This document shows positions 1 through 7,704 of a DNA stretch of 24,828 bases, in pieces. The position numbers were made by a program, and so were the translations under genes. Within the stretch, counting starts at the first letter, position 1, and each line of letters begins with the position of its first letter. This stretch comes from a virus. Where the stretch lies: positions 1 to 24,828 of IMG/VR virus record IMGVR_UViG_3300048024_000791, one strand, 5' to 3'. The notes under the pieces are model-generated. The model had not been told where the DNA came from. It was given only the letters and a program-made list of their open reading frames with translations, and did no database searches.

Positions 1-222
1 ATGAAGCTTTCAATAGCGGATGAGTTTGGAAGATACGACGCAATGCTTTTAAATTCAAGAAGAGGGAATTTTTATGACAGATATTTTGATTCAAAAAATA
101 AAACCCCGCTTAAAAAGAGCATAGTTGTGGCCTTTGGAAGGAAAGGAGAAGATATAGTCTTCCTTGATTCGTTAAATATAATGAATGAAAAGATATATAT
201 GAAAATGTCGGACGTTAAATAA
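1..222 (+). CDS. Probable DNA polymerase III alpha subunit, C-terminal end (5' truncated by window)
   Basis: The reading frame is open from the first base of the window and ends in TAA, so the ATG at base 1 is probably an internal methionine of a larger gene. The 73 visible residues look like the C-terminal OB-fold of bacterial-type replicative polymerase (DnaE/PolC-like): an 'IADEFGRYDAMLL' strand pair, a 'SIVVAFGRKGEDIVFL' strand pair, and an ending 'EKIYMKMSDVK' that resembles the tail of phage DnaE proteins. The polymerase identification is from pattern memory on a short fragment and is tentative; another OB-fold nucleic-acid protein is possible. It is followed after 16 bases by the Clp gene on the same strand. 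Confidence 0.45.
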   Translation: MKLSIADEFGRYDAMLLNSRRGNFYDRYFDSKNKTPLKKSIVVAFGRKGEDIVFLDSLNIMNEKIYMKMSDVK

Positions 223-228
223 TTTAGA

Positions 229-236
229 GTGTAAAT
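229..236 (+). promoter_or_regulatory. GTGTAWWW upstream element (site 1)
   Basis: GTGTAAAT, 2 bases before the ATG at 239 and 8 bases before the in-frame ATG at 245 of the Clp gene. It is one of nine similar elements placed before unit-leading genes in this window. Its role (promoter or start signal) is inferred. Confidence 0.4.
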
Positions 237-238
237 CA

Positions 239-2725
239 ATGAAGATGACGCCAAAACCAAACTTTACGCCGCGAGCACAACAGGCAATTAATGAAGCTAA
301 AAAAGTTGCCCAAAAGTACGGAAATGAGTATGTGACCCTAGATCATTTATTTTTCGGAATGGTCAGCCTGAACGCTGGAATTCTTAGCGAGATACTATTT
401 TTATTACAAATTGATGACGAAAAACTAAAAGAAAAAATAGAAAAATCTCTGTACATTGTTTCAGAAAACGAAAGCATTCAGTCTTTTTCGCCGGAGGATA
501 TAGACTCAGTGTACGACGAACACTTTCACTTAGTGCTAAAAGTATCAGCTTCTATAGCCGAGAAGCTAGGACATGAATATGTCGGAATAGAGCATATACT
601 ACTAGCTTTATTGAAGTACGAAGAATCTAATATATCCGAATACTTTGAATCATTTAACGCTTCAGAAAATGATATAATATCTCAAGTAAGAGAATATCTT
701 CATATATCAAAAGACTCCGCTGCAGAAAGACACAAAAAAACAAGACCTATAAAAACCAAAATAGCCCCAAAAGAACCAAAAATTCAAAACCTAGAAAAAT
801 TTGCAACAAACTTAAACGCAATGGCTTTGCAGGGAAAGTTCGATAGTATTATAGGGAAAGAGTCTGAGATATATGACGTATGTGAAATACTTTGCAGGAG
901 AACAAAAAATAATCCCGTACTATTAGGAGAGCCTGGGGTGGGGAAAACAGCCATAGTTGAAGGGTTAGCGCAGAATATAACGAAAGGAGAATGTTCTGAT
1001 TTTCTTATTAGTAAAATTATATATTCCTTGGACCTAGGATCCCTTATAGCTGGAACTAAATACAGGGGGCAGTTTGAAGAAAGGTTGAAATTAATCATTG
1101 AAGAAGTGAAAAAGAATAAAGATATTATTCTTTTTGTTGATGAAATTCATACCTTAGTTGGGGCGGGAAGTGCAGAAGGAAGTATGGATGCCGCGAATTT
1201 ACTAAAGCCCTTGCTCGCAAGAGGAGAAATAAAGTGCATAGGAGCCACTACGCAAGATGAATACAAGAAATCAATATTAAAAGACGGAGCTCTAGACAGA
1301 AGATTTCAAGCTGTAAAGGTCATCGAGCCAACAAAAGAAGAAGCCAGGGAAATAATAAAAGGAATCAAGCATAAATACGAAGAATTTCATAGTATTCATT
1401 ACCCAGAAGAGGTGTTAGATTTAGTGATAGACTTGACCTCTAGATATGTACTCGACAAACAATTCCCAGATAAAGCAATAGATATACTCGATCAAGCTGG
1501 ATCAAAAGTTAAAATAAAAAATATCGAAAGACCTCAGGCTGCAAAAGATATTGAACAGAGGTTAGAAGACCTAGCTTTAAAAGAATCAAGCTTAAGTTCT
1601 GAAGATTTTAGCTCTCACTACTCGATACTGCAAGACGAACAGCTTGATTTGCTAGAAAAGTATGACGAGATTATATCCAAATGGGCGAAGAAAACAATGA
1701 AGTATAAAATATCTGTAAAGAAAAAAGATATATATGAGGTAGTATCCTCTCGAACCGGAGTCCCTATTTCAGATATCTCAAAGAAAGATTCAGAAAAAAT
1801 GCTCGGGCTATTCAACAAACTAAATAAAAAAATCGTAGGTCAGAGAGAAGCGCTGCAAGAAATTTCAGAATGCATACTTAGATCCAAGTCAGGACTTCAA
1901 GACAGCAACAAGCCAGTAGGAAGCTTTCTTCTTGTTGGAGCCAGCGGAACCGGAAAAACTTATACCGCAAAGTGTATAGCGGAATTTATATACGGAGATA
2001 AAAATAAGCTTATACAAATAGATATGAGTGAATTTTCTGAAAAAATATCGGCAAGTAGGCTAATTGGCGCGTCTCCAGGATATGTCGGCTATGAAGAAGG
2101 AGGAGAGTTGACAGAGAAAGTCAGAAGAAATCCTTACAGCGTTGTTCTATTTGACGAAGTCGAAAAGGCTCACCCAGAAGTTTTAAACATATTACTGCAA
2201 ATTTTAGAAGAAGGATCGGTAACAGATAACTCGGGAAGAAAAATCAACTTCGCTAATTGCACAATTATATTAACAGGTAATATTGGTAGTGAAAAAGTCG
2301 CAAAACCATATATCGGGTTTGGAGAAAAATCGAGCCCCACGAAAGACATGGAAAAGCTTAAAGAAGAACTAAAGACTTTCTTTAGGCCTGAATTCCTAAA
2401 TAGATTAAATGAGATAATTTTATTTAAAAACTTCTCCACAAAGGATATTCAAGACATAACCAAAATAGAAATCAATCACTTATCAAGCAAACTTTCTTGC
2501 AAGAAAATAAAGCTTTCTATTACCCCTAAGGTATGCAAACTTATAGCAGAGAAAGCTGAAGAAGAAAAAATGGGAGCAAGACCAATAAAAAGATTAATTC
2601 AGAAGAATATAGAAAATAAACTATCTAAACTAATTTTAAGTAAAGAATTAAAAGAAAATCAAGAAATAAAATTTTCAGTCTTGAAAGATTCTATTGTATA
2701 TAATATTACGGAAGGATTGGCTTAA
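239..2725 (+). CDS. ClpC/ClpA-type Hsp100 AAA+ unfoldase
   Basis: An 828-residue two-ring AAA+ unfoldase, normal length for ClpC. Order: a Clp N-domain with its two repeats (about residues 8-155), first ATPase with Walker A GEPGVGKT (230-237) and Walker B VDEIH (300-304), a short ClpC-size linker rather than the long ClpB middle domain, second ATPase with GASGTGKT (567-574), pore loop GYVGY, Walker B FDEVEKA (D639), arginine finger FRPEFLNR, and a D2 C-domain with MGARPIKR. An I-G-F tripeptide at 692-694 sits where ClpA/ClpC carry the ClpP-docking loop. All catalytic residues appear intact, so it should be an active ATP-driven unfoldase, probably delivering substrates to a host ClpP because no ClpP is encoded here. 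The start could also be the ATG at 245. The 3' end overlaps the convergent gene by 20 bases. Confidence 0.93.
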   Translation: MKMTPKPNFTPRAQQAINEAKKVAQKYGNEYVTLDHLFFGMVSLNAGILSEILFLLQIDDEKLKEKIEKSLYIVSENESIQSFSPEDIDSVYDEHFHLVLKVSASIAEKLGHEYVGIEHILLALLKYEESNISEYFESFNASENDIISQVREYLHISKDSAAERHKKTRPIKTKIAPKEPKIQNLEKFATNLNAMALQGKFDSIIGKESEIYDVCEILCRRTKNNPVLLGEPGVGKTAIVEGLAQNITKGECSDFLISKIIYSLDLGSLIAGTKYRGQFEERLKLIIEEVKKNKDIILFVDEIHTLVGAGSAEGSMDAANLLKPLLARGEIKCIGATTQDEYKKSILKDGALDRRFQAVKVIEPTKEEAREIIKGIKHKYEEFHSIHYPEEVLDLVIDLTSRYVLDKQFPDKAIDILDQAGSKVKIKNIERPQAAKDIEQRLEDLALKESSLSSEDFSSHYSILQDEQLDLLEKYDEIISKWAKKTMKYKISVKKKDIYEVVSSRTGVPISDISKKDSEKMLGLFNKLNKKIVGQREALQEISECILRSKSGLQDSNKPVGSFLLVGASGTGKTYTAKCIAEFIYGDKNKLIQIDMSEFSEKISASRLIGASPGYVGYEEGGELTEKVRRNPYSVVLFDEVEKAHPEVLNILLQILEEGSVTDNSGRKINFANCTIILTGNIGSEKVAKPYIGFGEKSSPTKDMEKLKEELKTFFRPEFLNRLNEIILFKNFSTKDIQDITKIEINHLSSKLSCKKIKLSITPKVCKLIAEKAEEEKMGARPIKRLIQKNIENKLSKLILSKELKENQEIKFSVLKDSIVYNITEGLA

Positions 2726-3200
2726 CAGGGTCAGGTAGCTCTGGTTCCTTAACCTCCATGGGGTCTTCAAATTTTTCTCCTGGATTCTGTTGGTCGGCGG
2801 AGTCTTTTTGATTATCATTATAAATTGACATGCAAGCTCCAAAACGATCGGCCTGAACAGGATACCTCTTTTTCATGTTGGCATCAAGTATACAACGCGT
2901 AACAAATTGATCTCCCCCTTCTTGAGCTACAGGAACTGGAAACCTTTTATCTTGATTGGATAAGAAATTATTCTTTTCATTCTCAGGAGTTTCTTCTTTT
3001 TTATTGGGAAATATTTCCTCGTATTCAATAAATCGCATAGCTTCGTCAATTAATTCGTAAGCTTGAGTTATATTTTTCTTTACCCAATCGTCGAGAGAAG
3101 GCTTTTCCTTCAAAGACTCATACATGATTCTTGCTTTTTTCCAAATATGAAATAATTCGGATTTCACTTTTTTAGTGTCATTTTCAGATAATTCGCTCAT
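2706..3200 (-). CDS. Hypothetical phage protein with paired-Cys C-terminal motif
   Basis: 164 residues, function unknown. The N-terminal half is helical and charged (two predicted helices, about 8-60). A low-complexity linker follows. Near the C-terminus is a compact motif (about residues 99-128), 'FVTRCILDANMKKRYPV' followed by R-F-G-A-C-M-S-I-Y, with cysteines at 103 and 123. Motifs of this shape (Cys, about 20 residues with a Y/F-P turn, Arg, Cys) occur in several phage virion-associated proteins in my recollection, but I cannot name a family with confidence. The tail is rich in Pro, Glu and Asp. The gene is preceded by a GTGTAAAT element 6 bases before the ATG and follows the 3218-3736 gene by 17 bases. 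Its 3' end runs 20 bases into the convergent Clp gene. Confidence 0.75.
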   Translation of the reverse strand: MSELSENDTKKVKSELFHIWKKARIMYESLKEKPSLDDWVKKNITQAYELIDEAMRFIEYEEIFPNKKEETPENEKNNFLSNQDKRFPVPVAQEGGDQFVTRCILDANMKKRYPVQADRFGACMSIYNDNQKDSADQQNPGEKFEDPMEVKEPELPDPVKPILP

Positions 3201-3206
3201 AATTAC

Positions 3207-3214
3207 ATTTACAC
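3207..3214 (-). promoter_or_regulatory. GTGTAWWW upstream element (site 2)
   Basis: GTGTAAAT on the minus strand, 6 bases before the ATG at 3200, lying in the short gap between two genes. Same 8-mer as site 1. Role inferred. Confidence 0.4.
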
Positions 3215-3217
3215 CTA

Positions 3218-3736
3218 TTAATTAGAATATTCGTCAAGGCTTGATCCTTGATTAGTTGAAGGAGAGTCCTTGCCTACTACTTGACTTGGCTTGGCGCCAT
3301 ACAAGTTATATGCATAAACAAGGTCTTTGATTCTTTCTTGAGATTTAGCATATGCGTCAAGATACGATTTAGCAGTAACATTTTTATTGGTTCTTTGAAT
3401 CATAGAGTCTCCCTCTCGGATTACCTGAAAGTCAGAATCTCCATTGCTGCCATCTATCCCCCTAAGAACTCTCCTGTGGGCCTTCCTGTTATATTCAGAG
3501 ATATACATCTCTTTAAGTATTGACTGTTCCTCCAGATTTAAACCTTCGGGGCTTTCTCCGCTAAAGCAAGTAAATATTAAATTGTTTAGCTCGCCCAAAT
3601 GACCTTCTAGCCAACCAGATATTAAACCTACTTCTGCGTTTCTAACTTCCCCATGAGAATGAAATCCAATCTCTTGGTCGTAGATATTTACAGCCAATTT
3701 GCCTAGGTTTGTATCTGGGAACAGATCGTGTGCCAT
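3218..3736 (-). CDS. Hypothetical phage protein, possibly neck or tail-completion protein
   Basis: 172 residues with no recognised domain. It is soluble, mostly helical, with no signal peptide or membrane segment. The middle contains a 'ISEYNRKAHRRVLRG' basic helix and the end a 'SYLDAYAKSQERIKDLVYAYN' helix (quoted in part), followed by a Ser/Pro-rich tail. It starts one base after the stop of the SAP-like gene, so it is cotranscribed with it. Its place downstream of the capsid gene fits a small head-completion, neck or tail-initiation protein. That is inference from position only. Confidence 0.72.
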   Translation of the reverse strand: MAHDLFPDTNLGKLAVNIYDQEIGFHSHGEVRNAEVGLISGWLEGHLGELNNLIFTCFSGESPEGLNLEEQSILKEMYISEYNRKAHRRVLRGIDGSNGDSDFQVIREGDSMIQRTNKNVTAKSYLDAYAKSQERIKDLVYAYNLYGAKPSQVVGKDSPSTNQGSSLDEYSN

Positions 3737-3737
3737 T

Positions 3738-4157
3738 TTAATTATTCAAGAAATCTATAACCTTTGAATGCTGTGGGTTAGAAGGGTCAAGCTTAACTGG
3801 TTCTCCCATAACTTGAACACTACCTTTTCCGTGAAGGCTAGAATCAAATGCTCTTTTTATTTTATTTTTTAATACCGTTTTATTTCCAGAAGGGAAAACT
3901 CCAACTTTCACAGCAAAGGATTGAAGATCTGTAAGATTCATGTCTTGCAACATGTCAGCGAATACGCGTTTATCATTTGTCTTGAATGGATTGATCTTTG
4001 CAATCCCTAAAATGTCCTCAAGTTCGCGTGCCTTAGCGACTTGATCTTCATAGCTTTTACCGTTTGTTTGTTGAAGATTGTCAAGTTTACTTTTCTTTTC
4101 TGTAGAAGTTTTTTTCGAAGAAGTAGACCTGCTCGATTTTGTTTTTTTGTTTGCCAT
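3738..4157 (-). CDS. Lys-rich protein with SAP-like domain
   Basis: 139 residues. The first 25 are almost only Lys, Ser and Thr, a disordered basic tail. Residues about 72-105 form a two-helix unit 'MNLTDLQSFAVKVGV..K..LKNKIKRAFD' in pattern, which matches a SAP-type fold (helix, Gly/Phe turn, K-x-x-L-x-x-K-I). SAP domains usually bind DNA. The gene lies just downstream of the capsid terminator, with an element GTGTATAA 25 bases upstream and a Shine-Dalgarno-like AAGGAAAAAGG between that element and the ATG. It could be a capsid-associated DNA-binding protein or a head-completion factor. SAP-like assignment is moderately sure; the role is not known. Confidence 0.75.
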   Translation of the reverse strand: MANKKTKSSRSTSSKKTSTEKKSKLDNLQQTNGKSYEDQVAKARELEDILGIAKINPFKTNDKRVFADMLQDMNLTDLQSFAVKVGVFPSGNKTVLKNKIKRAFDSSLHGKGSVQVMGEPVKLDPSNPQHSKVIDFLNN

Positions 4158-4182
4158 AATTTATACCTTTTTCCTTATAGGG

Positions 4183-4190
4183 TTATACAC
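4183..4190 (-). promoter_or_regulatory. GTGTAWWW upstream element (site 3)
   Basis: GTGTATAA on the minus strand, 25 bases before the ATG at 4157 and 20 bases after the 3' arm of the capsid-gene terminator. Its position directly after a terminator and before a leader with a Shine-Dalgarno-like AAGGA supports a promoter role. Confidence 0.5.
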
Positions 4191-4210
4191 TAATATATAG
4201 TAAATTGATA

Positions 4211-4244
4211 AAATAAAAAATCCACCCCAGTTTCCTGAGGTGGA
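4211..4244 (-). terminator. Rho-independent terminator of the capsid gene
   Basis: On the minus strand a 10-bp stem TCCACCTCAG / CTGGGGTGGA (one T-G wobble) closes a GAAA tetraloop and is followed directly by TTTTTTATTT. It lies 28 bases after the stop of the major capsid gene. The plus strand has an A-run on one side and a weaker T-run on the other, so the design favours minus-strand transcripts. Confidence 0.9.
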
Positions 4245-4272
4245 CATTTTATAAAACGTTAATTTGTTTAAA

Positions 4273-5421
4273 TTAAACGATAAGACCAAGTAACACACGG
4301 TCATCGATGATCATTCGGCCTTCTTCAATAGAGCCATAATAACCAATCTTTGATTGACGTGTTACAAATTGATCGTCGGATACAAGACTAAACTCATCTC
4401 CGGACTCGGAATCGGTAGCTACTGCACGAATCATTGATTCACGACTAAGGTCGACACCAACAAGAATTTGTTCTTTGTCTGTACCTCCGTCAAACACTTT
4501 TGGAGTAGATGTTCCGCTAGCGTAGTGATCAGCATACTGTGTGGTGTCTGCAGCGACGTCAAATACGTCGTTCCATTTTTGACCAGCGCCCATTTCGTTA
4601 TATTCCTGAATGGATACGCCATAGAACTCAGGAATGCCAGCGCTATTAAAAATAGCGTCACGCATACTGTCTGTTCCTGCAATGCCATCTCCACCAGTAG
4701 GTGCGCCACCAGCGCCTCCACGACTATTAATCGGATTGTAAGCTAGCCCACGAATTTCTTCTACAATTTCAGGAGAAACAAGAAGATCTGTAATTCCACG
4801 TCCACGACGCTCAGCAGGAGTTCCTCCGGTCCAAGAAGTATTAATTCTTTTCGCTTTGGTGAACAACTTGTTAAGGTCGGAAAGTAAGAACCGTCCTGAT
4901 TGAGCAGAACGCATAACGTGTTTTTCGCTATTTGTTGTAGCGCTAGCCAATGCAGTCATGATCATGCTGGCAGAAGTTTTCTCTTGCTTGAGAAGAATTT
5001 CTTGAGCCATGCGTGTGAATGTCTTGCTGACTACATCAAGTCTAGAACGAGAAGCATAACGCTTGTCGAAACTCAATGCGCTATCGAGAGTATAAGTTGT
5101 GAACTTAAGCTCGCTTTGTGATGGAGCGACTTGGTTGGTAGGAAGTCCGCCAGGAACTGATTGACTCCAAACTTGAATGTAATCTTCGTCAGTCATATCG
5201 TGATAAAGATCCAATGGAATACTTGGACTCTCTTCGCTGTTAAACTGAAGACTAGTAAACATGTTACTTACAGTAGGAGCTGTGTTAACAACTTCTGCTA
5301 AAACTGGACCAATAAATTCAGCCAATGCAGTTTGAGCTTCGTAAGCTACGTCTCTATTCTTTGAAGCCATAGCTTTAATAAGCTCGACTTGCTCGGGTGT
5401 TCTATCTAAAGTAATTTTCAT
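4273..5421 (-). CDS. Major capsid protein (putative, HK97-fold)
   Basis: 382 residues, a typical size for a major capsid protein. Placement is strong: it follows the large terminase, the protease-scaffold protein and a small beta-rich decoration-like protein, and precedes an efficient terminator. Features seen: a helical N-terminus, 'SPSIPLDLYHDMTDEDYIQVW', a 'TYTLDSALSFDKRYASRSRLDVV' E-loop/spine-helix-like region (quoted in part), a long central helix with 'MAQEILLKQEKTSASMI', a Gly-rich loop (GGAGGAPTGGDG), and a C-terminal 'DRVLLGLIV' strand. The base composition is less AT-rich than the flanks and codons look optimised, as expected of a highly expressed gene. A Shine-Dalgarno-like AAGGAA lies about 9 bases before the ATG. 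The family call rests on context and architecture, not on a diagnostic motif. Confidence 0.85.
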   Translation of the reverse strand: MKITLDRTPEQVELIKAMASKNRDVAYEAQTALAEFIGPVLAEVVNTAPTVSNMFTSLQFNSEESPSIPLDLYHDMTDEDYIQVWSQSVPGGLPTNQVAPSQSELKFTTYTLDSALSFDKRYASRSRLDVVSKTFTRMAQEILLKQEKTSASMIMTALASATTNSEKHVMRSAQSGRFLLSDLNKLFTKAKRINTSWTGGTPAERRGRGITDLLVSPEIVEEIRGLAYNPINSRGGAGGAPTGGDGIAGTDSMRDAIFNSAGIPEFYGVSIQEYNEMGAGQKWNDVFDVAADTTQYADHYASGTSTPKVFDGGTDKEQILVGVDLSRESMIRAVATDSESGDEFSLVSDDQFVTRQSKIGYYGSIEEGRMIIDDRVLLGLIV

Positions 5422-5439
5422 TTTTTTAAATTTCCTTTC

Positions 5440-6069
5440 TTAGAAGCTGACTTTGCAGAGATATTTCTTAGTTGTATTATCATCGCTTTCTTCTCCGATT
5501 GCGATAACAGTTCCAACTGCTGCACCAGAACTCTTCACAGTAAGCTTTCCTCCGGTTGCGACTTCAAGTTCATCTCCAAGTGCGACAGTGCCACTTATAG
5601 CTCCTGCAGCGAGAAGAACGAGACCCTTTGTCAAAACAGGAACTGTTTGACCAGGAAGAACTCCTTGAGCTTCATCAAGTTTTTGTTTGTAATAGAGCAT
5701 TTTCTCTCCATTCTCGTCGAAAGCCAAGGTTTCACGTAATGTGATTCCAAGTCCACGACTGCCAGCAGCAGCAGGAGCAACGGTCATACCTGTGTTAGCG
5801 GGGTATCCGTTGAATCCAATATGCGCTCCGCTAAAACTAGCGCCTAGATAGCCTCGGAGGGCATCGCTAGATTCAGCACGCAATTCGGAAACCTCACCAG
5901 GTAGAGCTCCCGCACTTACAGAAACGACAACGCCTGCATCGAAATCTCCTGATCCATTAGAAACCATTCCAGCCAACGTTGTAGCTGTTGCGGATGATAA
6001 ATCAAGAGAAAACAAATTAACAACATCGTGTTCACTGTAGTCTCGGTATGGTAGTATTCTTTTTGCCAT
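5440..6069 (-). CDS. Putative capsid decoration / head-stabilising protein
   Basis: 209 residues, rich in Ala, Gly, Val and Ser and predicted to be nearly all beta. The N-terminus 'MAKRILPYRDYSEHDVVNLF' is followed by a low-complexity Gly/Ala/Ser region. The last about 65 residues show alternating strands with a 'LVLLAAGAISGTVALGDELE' hairpin and 'GTVIAIGEESDDN', the look of DUF2190-like capsid decoration domains. It sits between the protease-scaffold gene and the major capsid gene, spaced by 18-19 bases on each side, the usual position for a decoration protein. Its composition resembles the capsid gene, suggesting high expression. A head fibre or minor capsid protein is an alternative. Confidence 0.65.
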   Translation of the reverse strand: MAKRILPYRDYSEHDVVNLFSLDLSSATATTLAGMVSNGSGDFDAGVVVSVSAGALPGEVSELRAESSDALRGYLGASFSGAHIGFNGYPANTGMTVAPAAAGSRGLGITLRETLAFDENGEKMLYYKQKLDEAQGVLPGQTVPVLTKGLVLLAAGAISGTVALGDELEVATGGKLTVKSSGAAVGTVIAIGEESDDNTTKKYLCKVSF

Positions 6070-6088
6070 AATTTTTTTCTTCTATTTT

Positions 6089-7687
6089 TTAGTATGAAAT
6101 TTTAACAGATTCTTTAAAAGTTTTTGCGAATCTATCTTTAAGGGAAACTTGGTCAGAAGAGCTTTCGTTGTTATTAACAACAGCAGCCTCTTCAACTTCG
6201 AGAGAGTCAAGAGCTTCAGAAACTTCGTCTGAACTTTCTTCTTGAGCTTCTGATGCTTGAGAAACCTCAACTTGTGTTTCTTCTTTTGTTGCGGCTTCGA
6301 CTGTTTCGAGTCGTTTTGCAACTTCTGAAGCTACTCGATCTTCAAATGCTTTTTGTTCAGCAGCGATGAAATCTTTATTTTTATGTTTCCAAACCTTGGC
6401 TAGTTTTTCTTGGTATCCAGCGAAACTCTCTTCAGTTTCGTCGAGACTAGAAAGCTCAGACGCCACAATTTTGGAATCTTCTTCATCAAGCTCATAAACT
6501 TCATTCAAGAGCTCCATGCGTGAATTAAATCTAACCTCAGCTTCGCGAGCTGCATTTTCTTCTTCAAGAGAAGTCAACTTTTCTTTTGTTGACTGTAGCT
6601 GTTGTTCAACTTCGCCCATTTTCTCTTGAAGAGAATTTTGAGCCAGAACAGCTTCTTCTTTTTCAGCTTTAGCTTTTTCGAGATCGGCGACATATTGTTC
6701 ACCTTTCTCTCGGATAGCTTCGATAAAAACTTTGGAGATGCTTGCGACACTCTCTTCAGAAAAATCTTGGCTGCCAAGCTTTTCGTCTAAAGCTGCTCGG
6801 AATTCATTTATAATTTGATCTTTATCCATAATAGTATTATTAGGTTCTTTGTTTAGTACATTTTCTTTGGGTGAATGGGAAGTTTTTTTACTTCTTGTAA
6901 TTAATTGGTCGATCGGCTTATTACTGCTTGACACTTCAGGCGTGGATTTTCCTTGGTCTGCGATAAGACCTTTTACATCTGCAGCAGGGTTAGAAGTAAA
7001 GCCTATACCTAAGGGGTAAATTTCTCCTACGATAAGTCGGTTAACTTTTCTTCCGTCTTTTAAAAGCCCTTTTCCTCCTAAAGATTTTAAATAAGGAGAA
7101 TAAGCCTCGACTTCTTGAGGGTCGGAGATAATTGTCGAATCGCACAAATCATCACCTCCTACAGAAATAACGTAATCATTAAAACCTACCTCCCAGCTAG
7201 CAGAAACAGTTGAGTAGTAATCGCTGTCTTCATCAGTAGAACTTAAAACAAGGTCGGAAAACTCCTTGCTTGCTGTTTTATAAACTACAGCTGCGAGCGC
7301 AATATTGTAAGCATTCTCTTCAATTAAAGCTTCATCGTCACTCATCAAAGAGGAGGAATCATCATACTTTGAAAAGCCTGCGGAAACAATATGGCCAACA
7401 ATCTTATCTCGATCATGTTCTATATTCGTAGGCTTATGAATAAAAAAATCTTTAATTTTTACCGCCGCTTCACTATCTATACCATCTCCATTTTTATTAA
7501 ATTTATTTACCACTGCAGCATTAAAAGCAACTCCAAGAAGGTCAATATTTTTTTCCAAGTTTATATCTTGAGGAATTAAAGGTCTAAGAGATTCCAATGA
7601 AGCTTTACTAATTGAGGACTTCTCTATGTCGCTTGAAGCGAAAACTACATTATCAAAAGTTGCGGTGTATTTATATTTTTTAGACAT
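6089..7687 (-). CDS. Prohead protease fused to scaffold/core protein
   Basis: 532 residues from the ATG at 7687 (a TTG two codons upstream is also in frame). Residues about 1-245 are an assemblin/prohead-protease-like domain: a 'NKNGDGIDSEAAV' segment, 'NIEHDRDKIVGHI' with candidate catalytic His91 (or His99), and 'YYSTVSASWEVGF' with candidate nucleophile Ser162 or Ser164. This fits the S77/S78/U35 class in general. After a Ser/Lys-rich linker (about 250-285), residues about 290-532 are a long acidic coiled coil ('LQEKMGEVEQQLQSTKEKL') typical of scaffolding proteins, with a C-terminal basic tip 'DRFAKTFKESVKISY' that may contact the capsid protein. An internal Met287 (ATG ending at 6829) opens the scaffold half and could yield a separate 246-residue scaffold. 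It lies directly between terminase and the decoration/capsid genes. Confidence 0.85.
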   Translation of the reverse strand: MSKKYKYTATFDNVVFASSDIEKSSISKASLESLRPLIPQDINLEKNIDLLGVAFNAAVVNKFNKNGDGIDSEAAVKIKDFFIHKPTNIEHDRDKIVGHIVSAGFSKYDDSSSLMSDDEALIEENAYNIALAAVVYKTASKEFSDLVLSSTDEDSDYYSTVSASWEVGFNDYVISVGGDDLCDSTIISDPQEVEAYSPYLKSLGGKGLLKDGRKVNRLIVGEIYPLGIGFTSNPAADVKGLIADQGKSTPEVSSSNKPIDQLITRSKKTSHSPKENVLNKEPNNTIMDKDQIINEFRAALDEKLGSQDFSEESVASISKVFIEAIREKGEQYVADLEKAKAEKEEAVLAQNSLQEKMGEVEQQLQSTKEKLTSLEEENAAREAEVRFNSRMELLNEVYELDEEDSKIVASELSSLDETEESFAGYQEKLAKVWKHKNKDFIAAEQKAFEDRVASEVAKRLETVEAATKEETQVEVSQASEAQEESSDEVSEALDSLEVEEAAVVNNNESSSDQVSLKDRFAKTFKESVKISY

Positions 7688-7696
7688 ATACAAAAA

Positions 7697-7704
7697 TCTT
7701 ACAC
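7697..7704 (-). promoter_or_regulatory. GTGTAWWW upstream element (site 4)
   Basis: GTGTAAGA on the minus strand, 9 bases before the ATG at 7687 of the protease-scaffold gene and immediately after the terminase stop codon. Role inferred from recurrence. Confidence 0.35.

Noticed and set aside
72-260. Open frame opposite the polymerase end
   Set aside because: It runs antisense through a well-supported coding frame and has no recognisable protein features.
4431-5121. Several open frames of 73-96 codons on both strands inside the capsid gene
   Set aside because: They are alternative frames of a strongly supported gene; translations lack plausible folds and no start context was seen.
6082-6321. 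Lys/Leu-rich 79-codon frame overlapping the scaffold tail
   Set aside because: Its composition (almost only K, L, T) is the out-of-frame reading of a Glu/Ser-rich coil.
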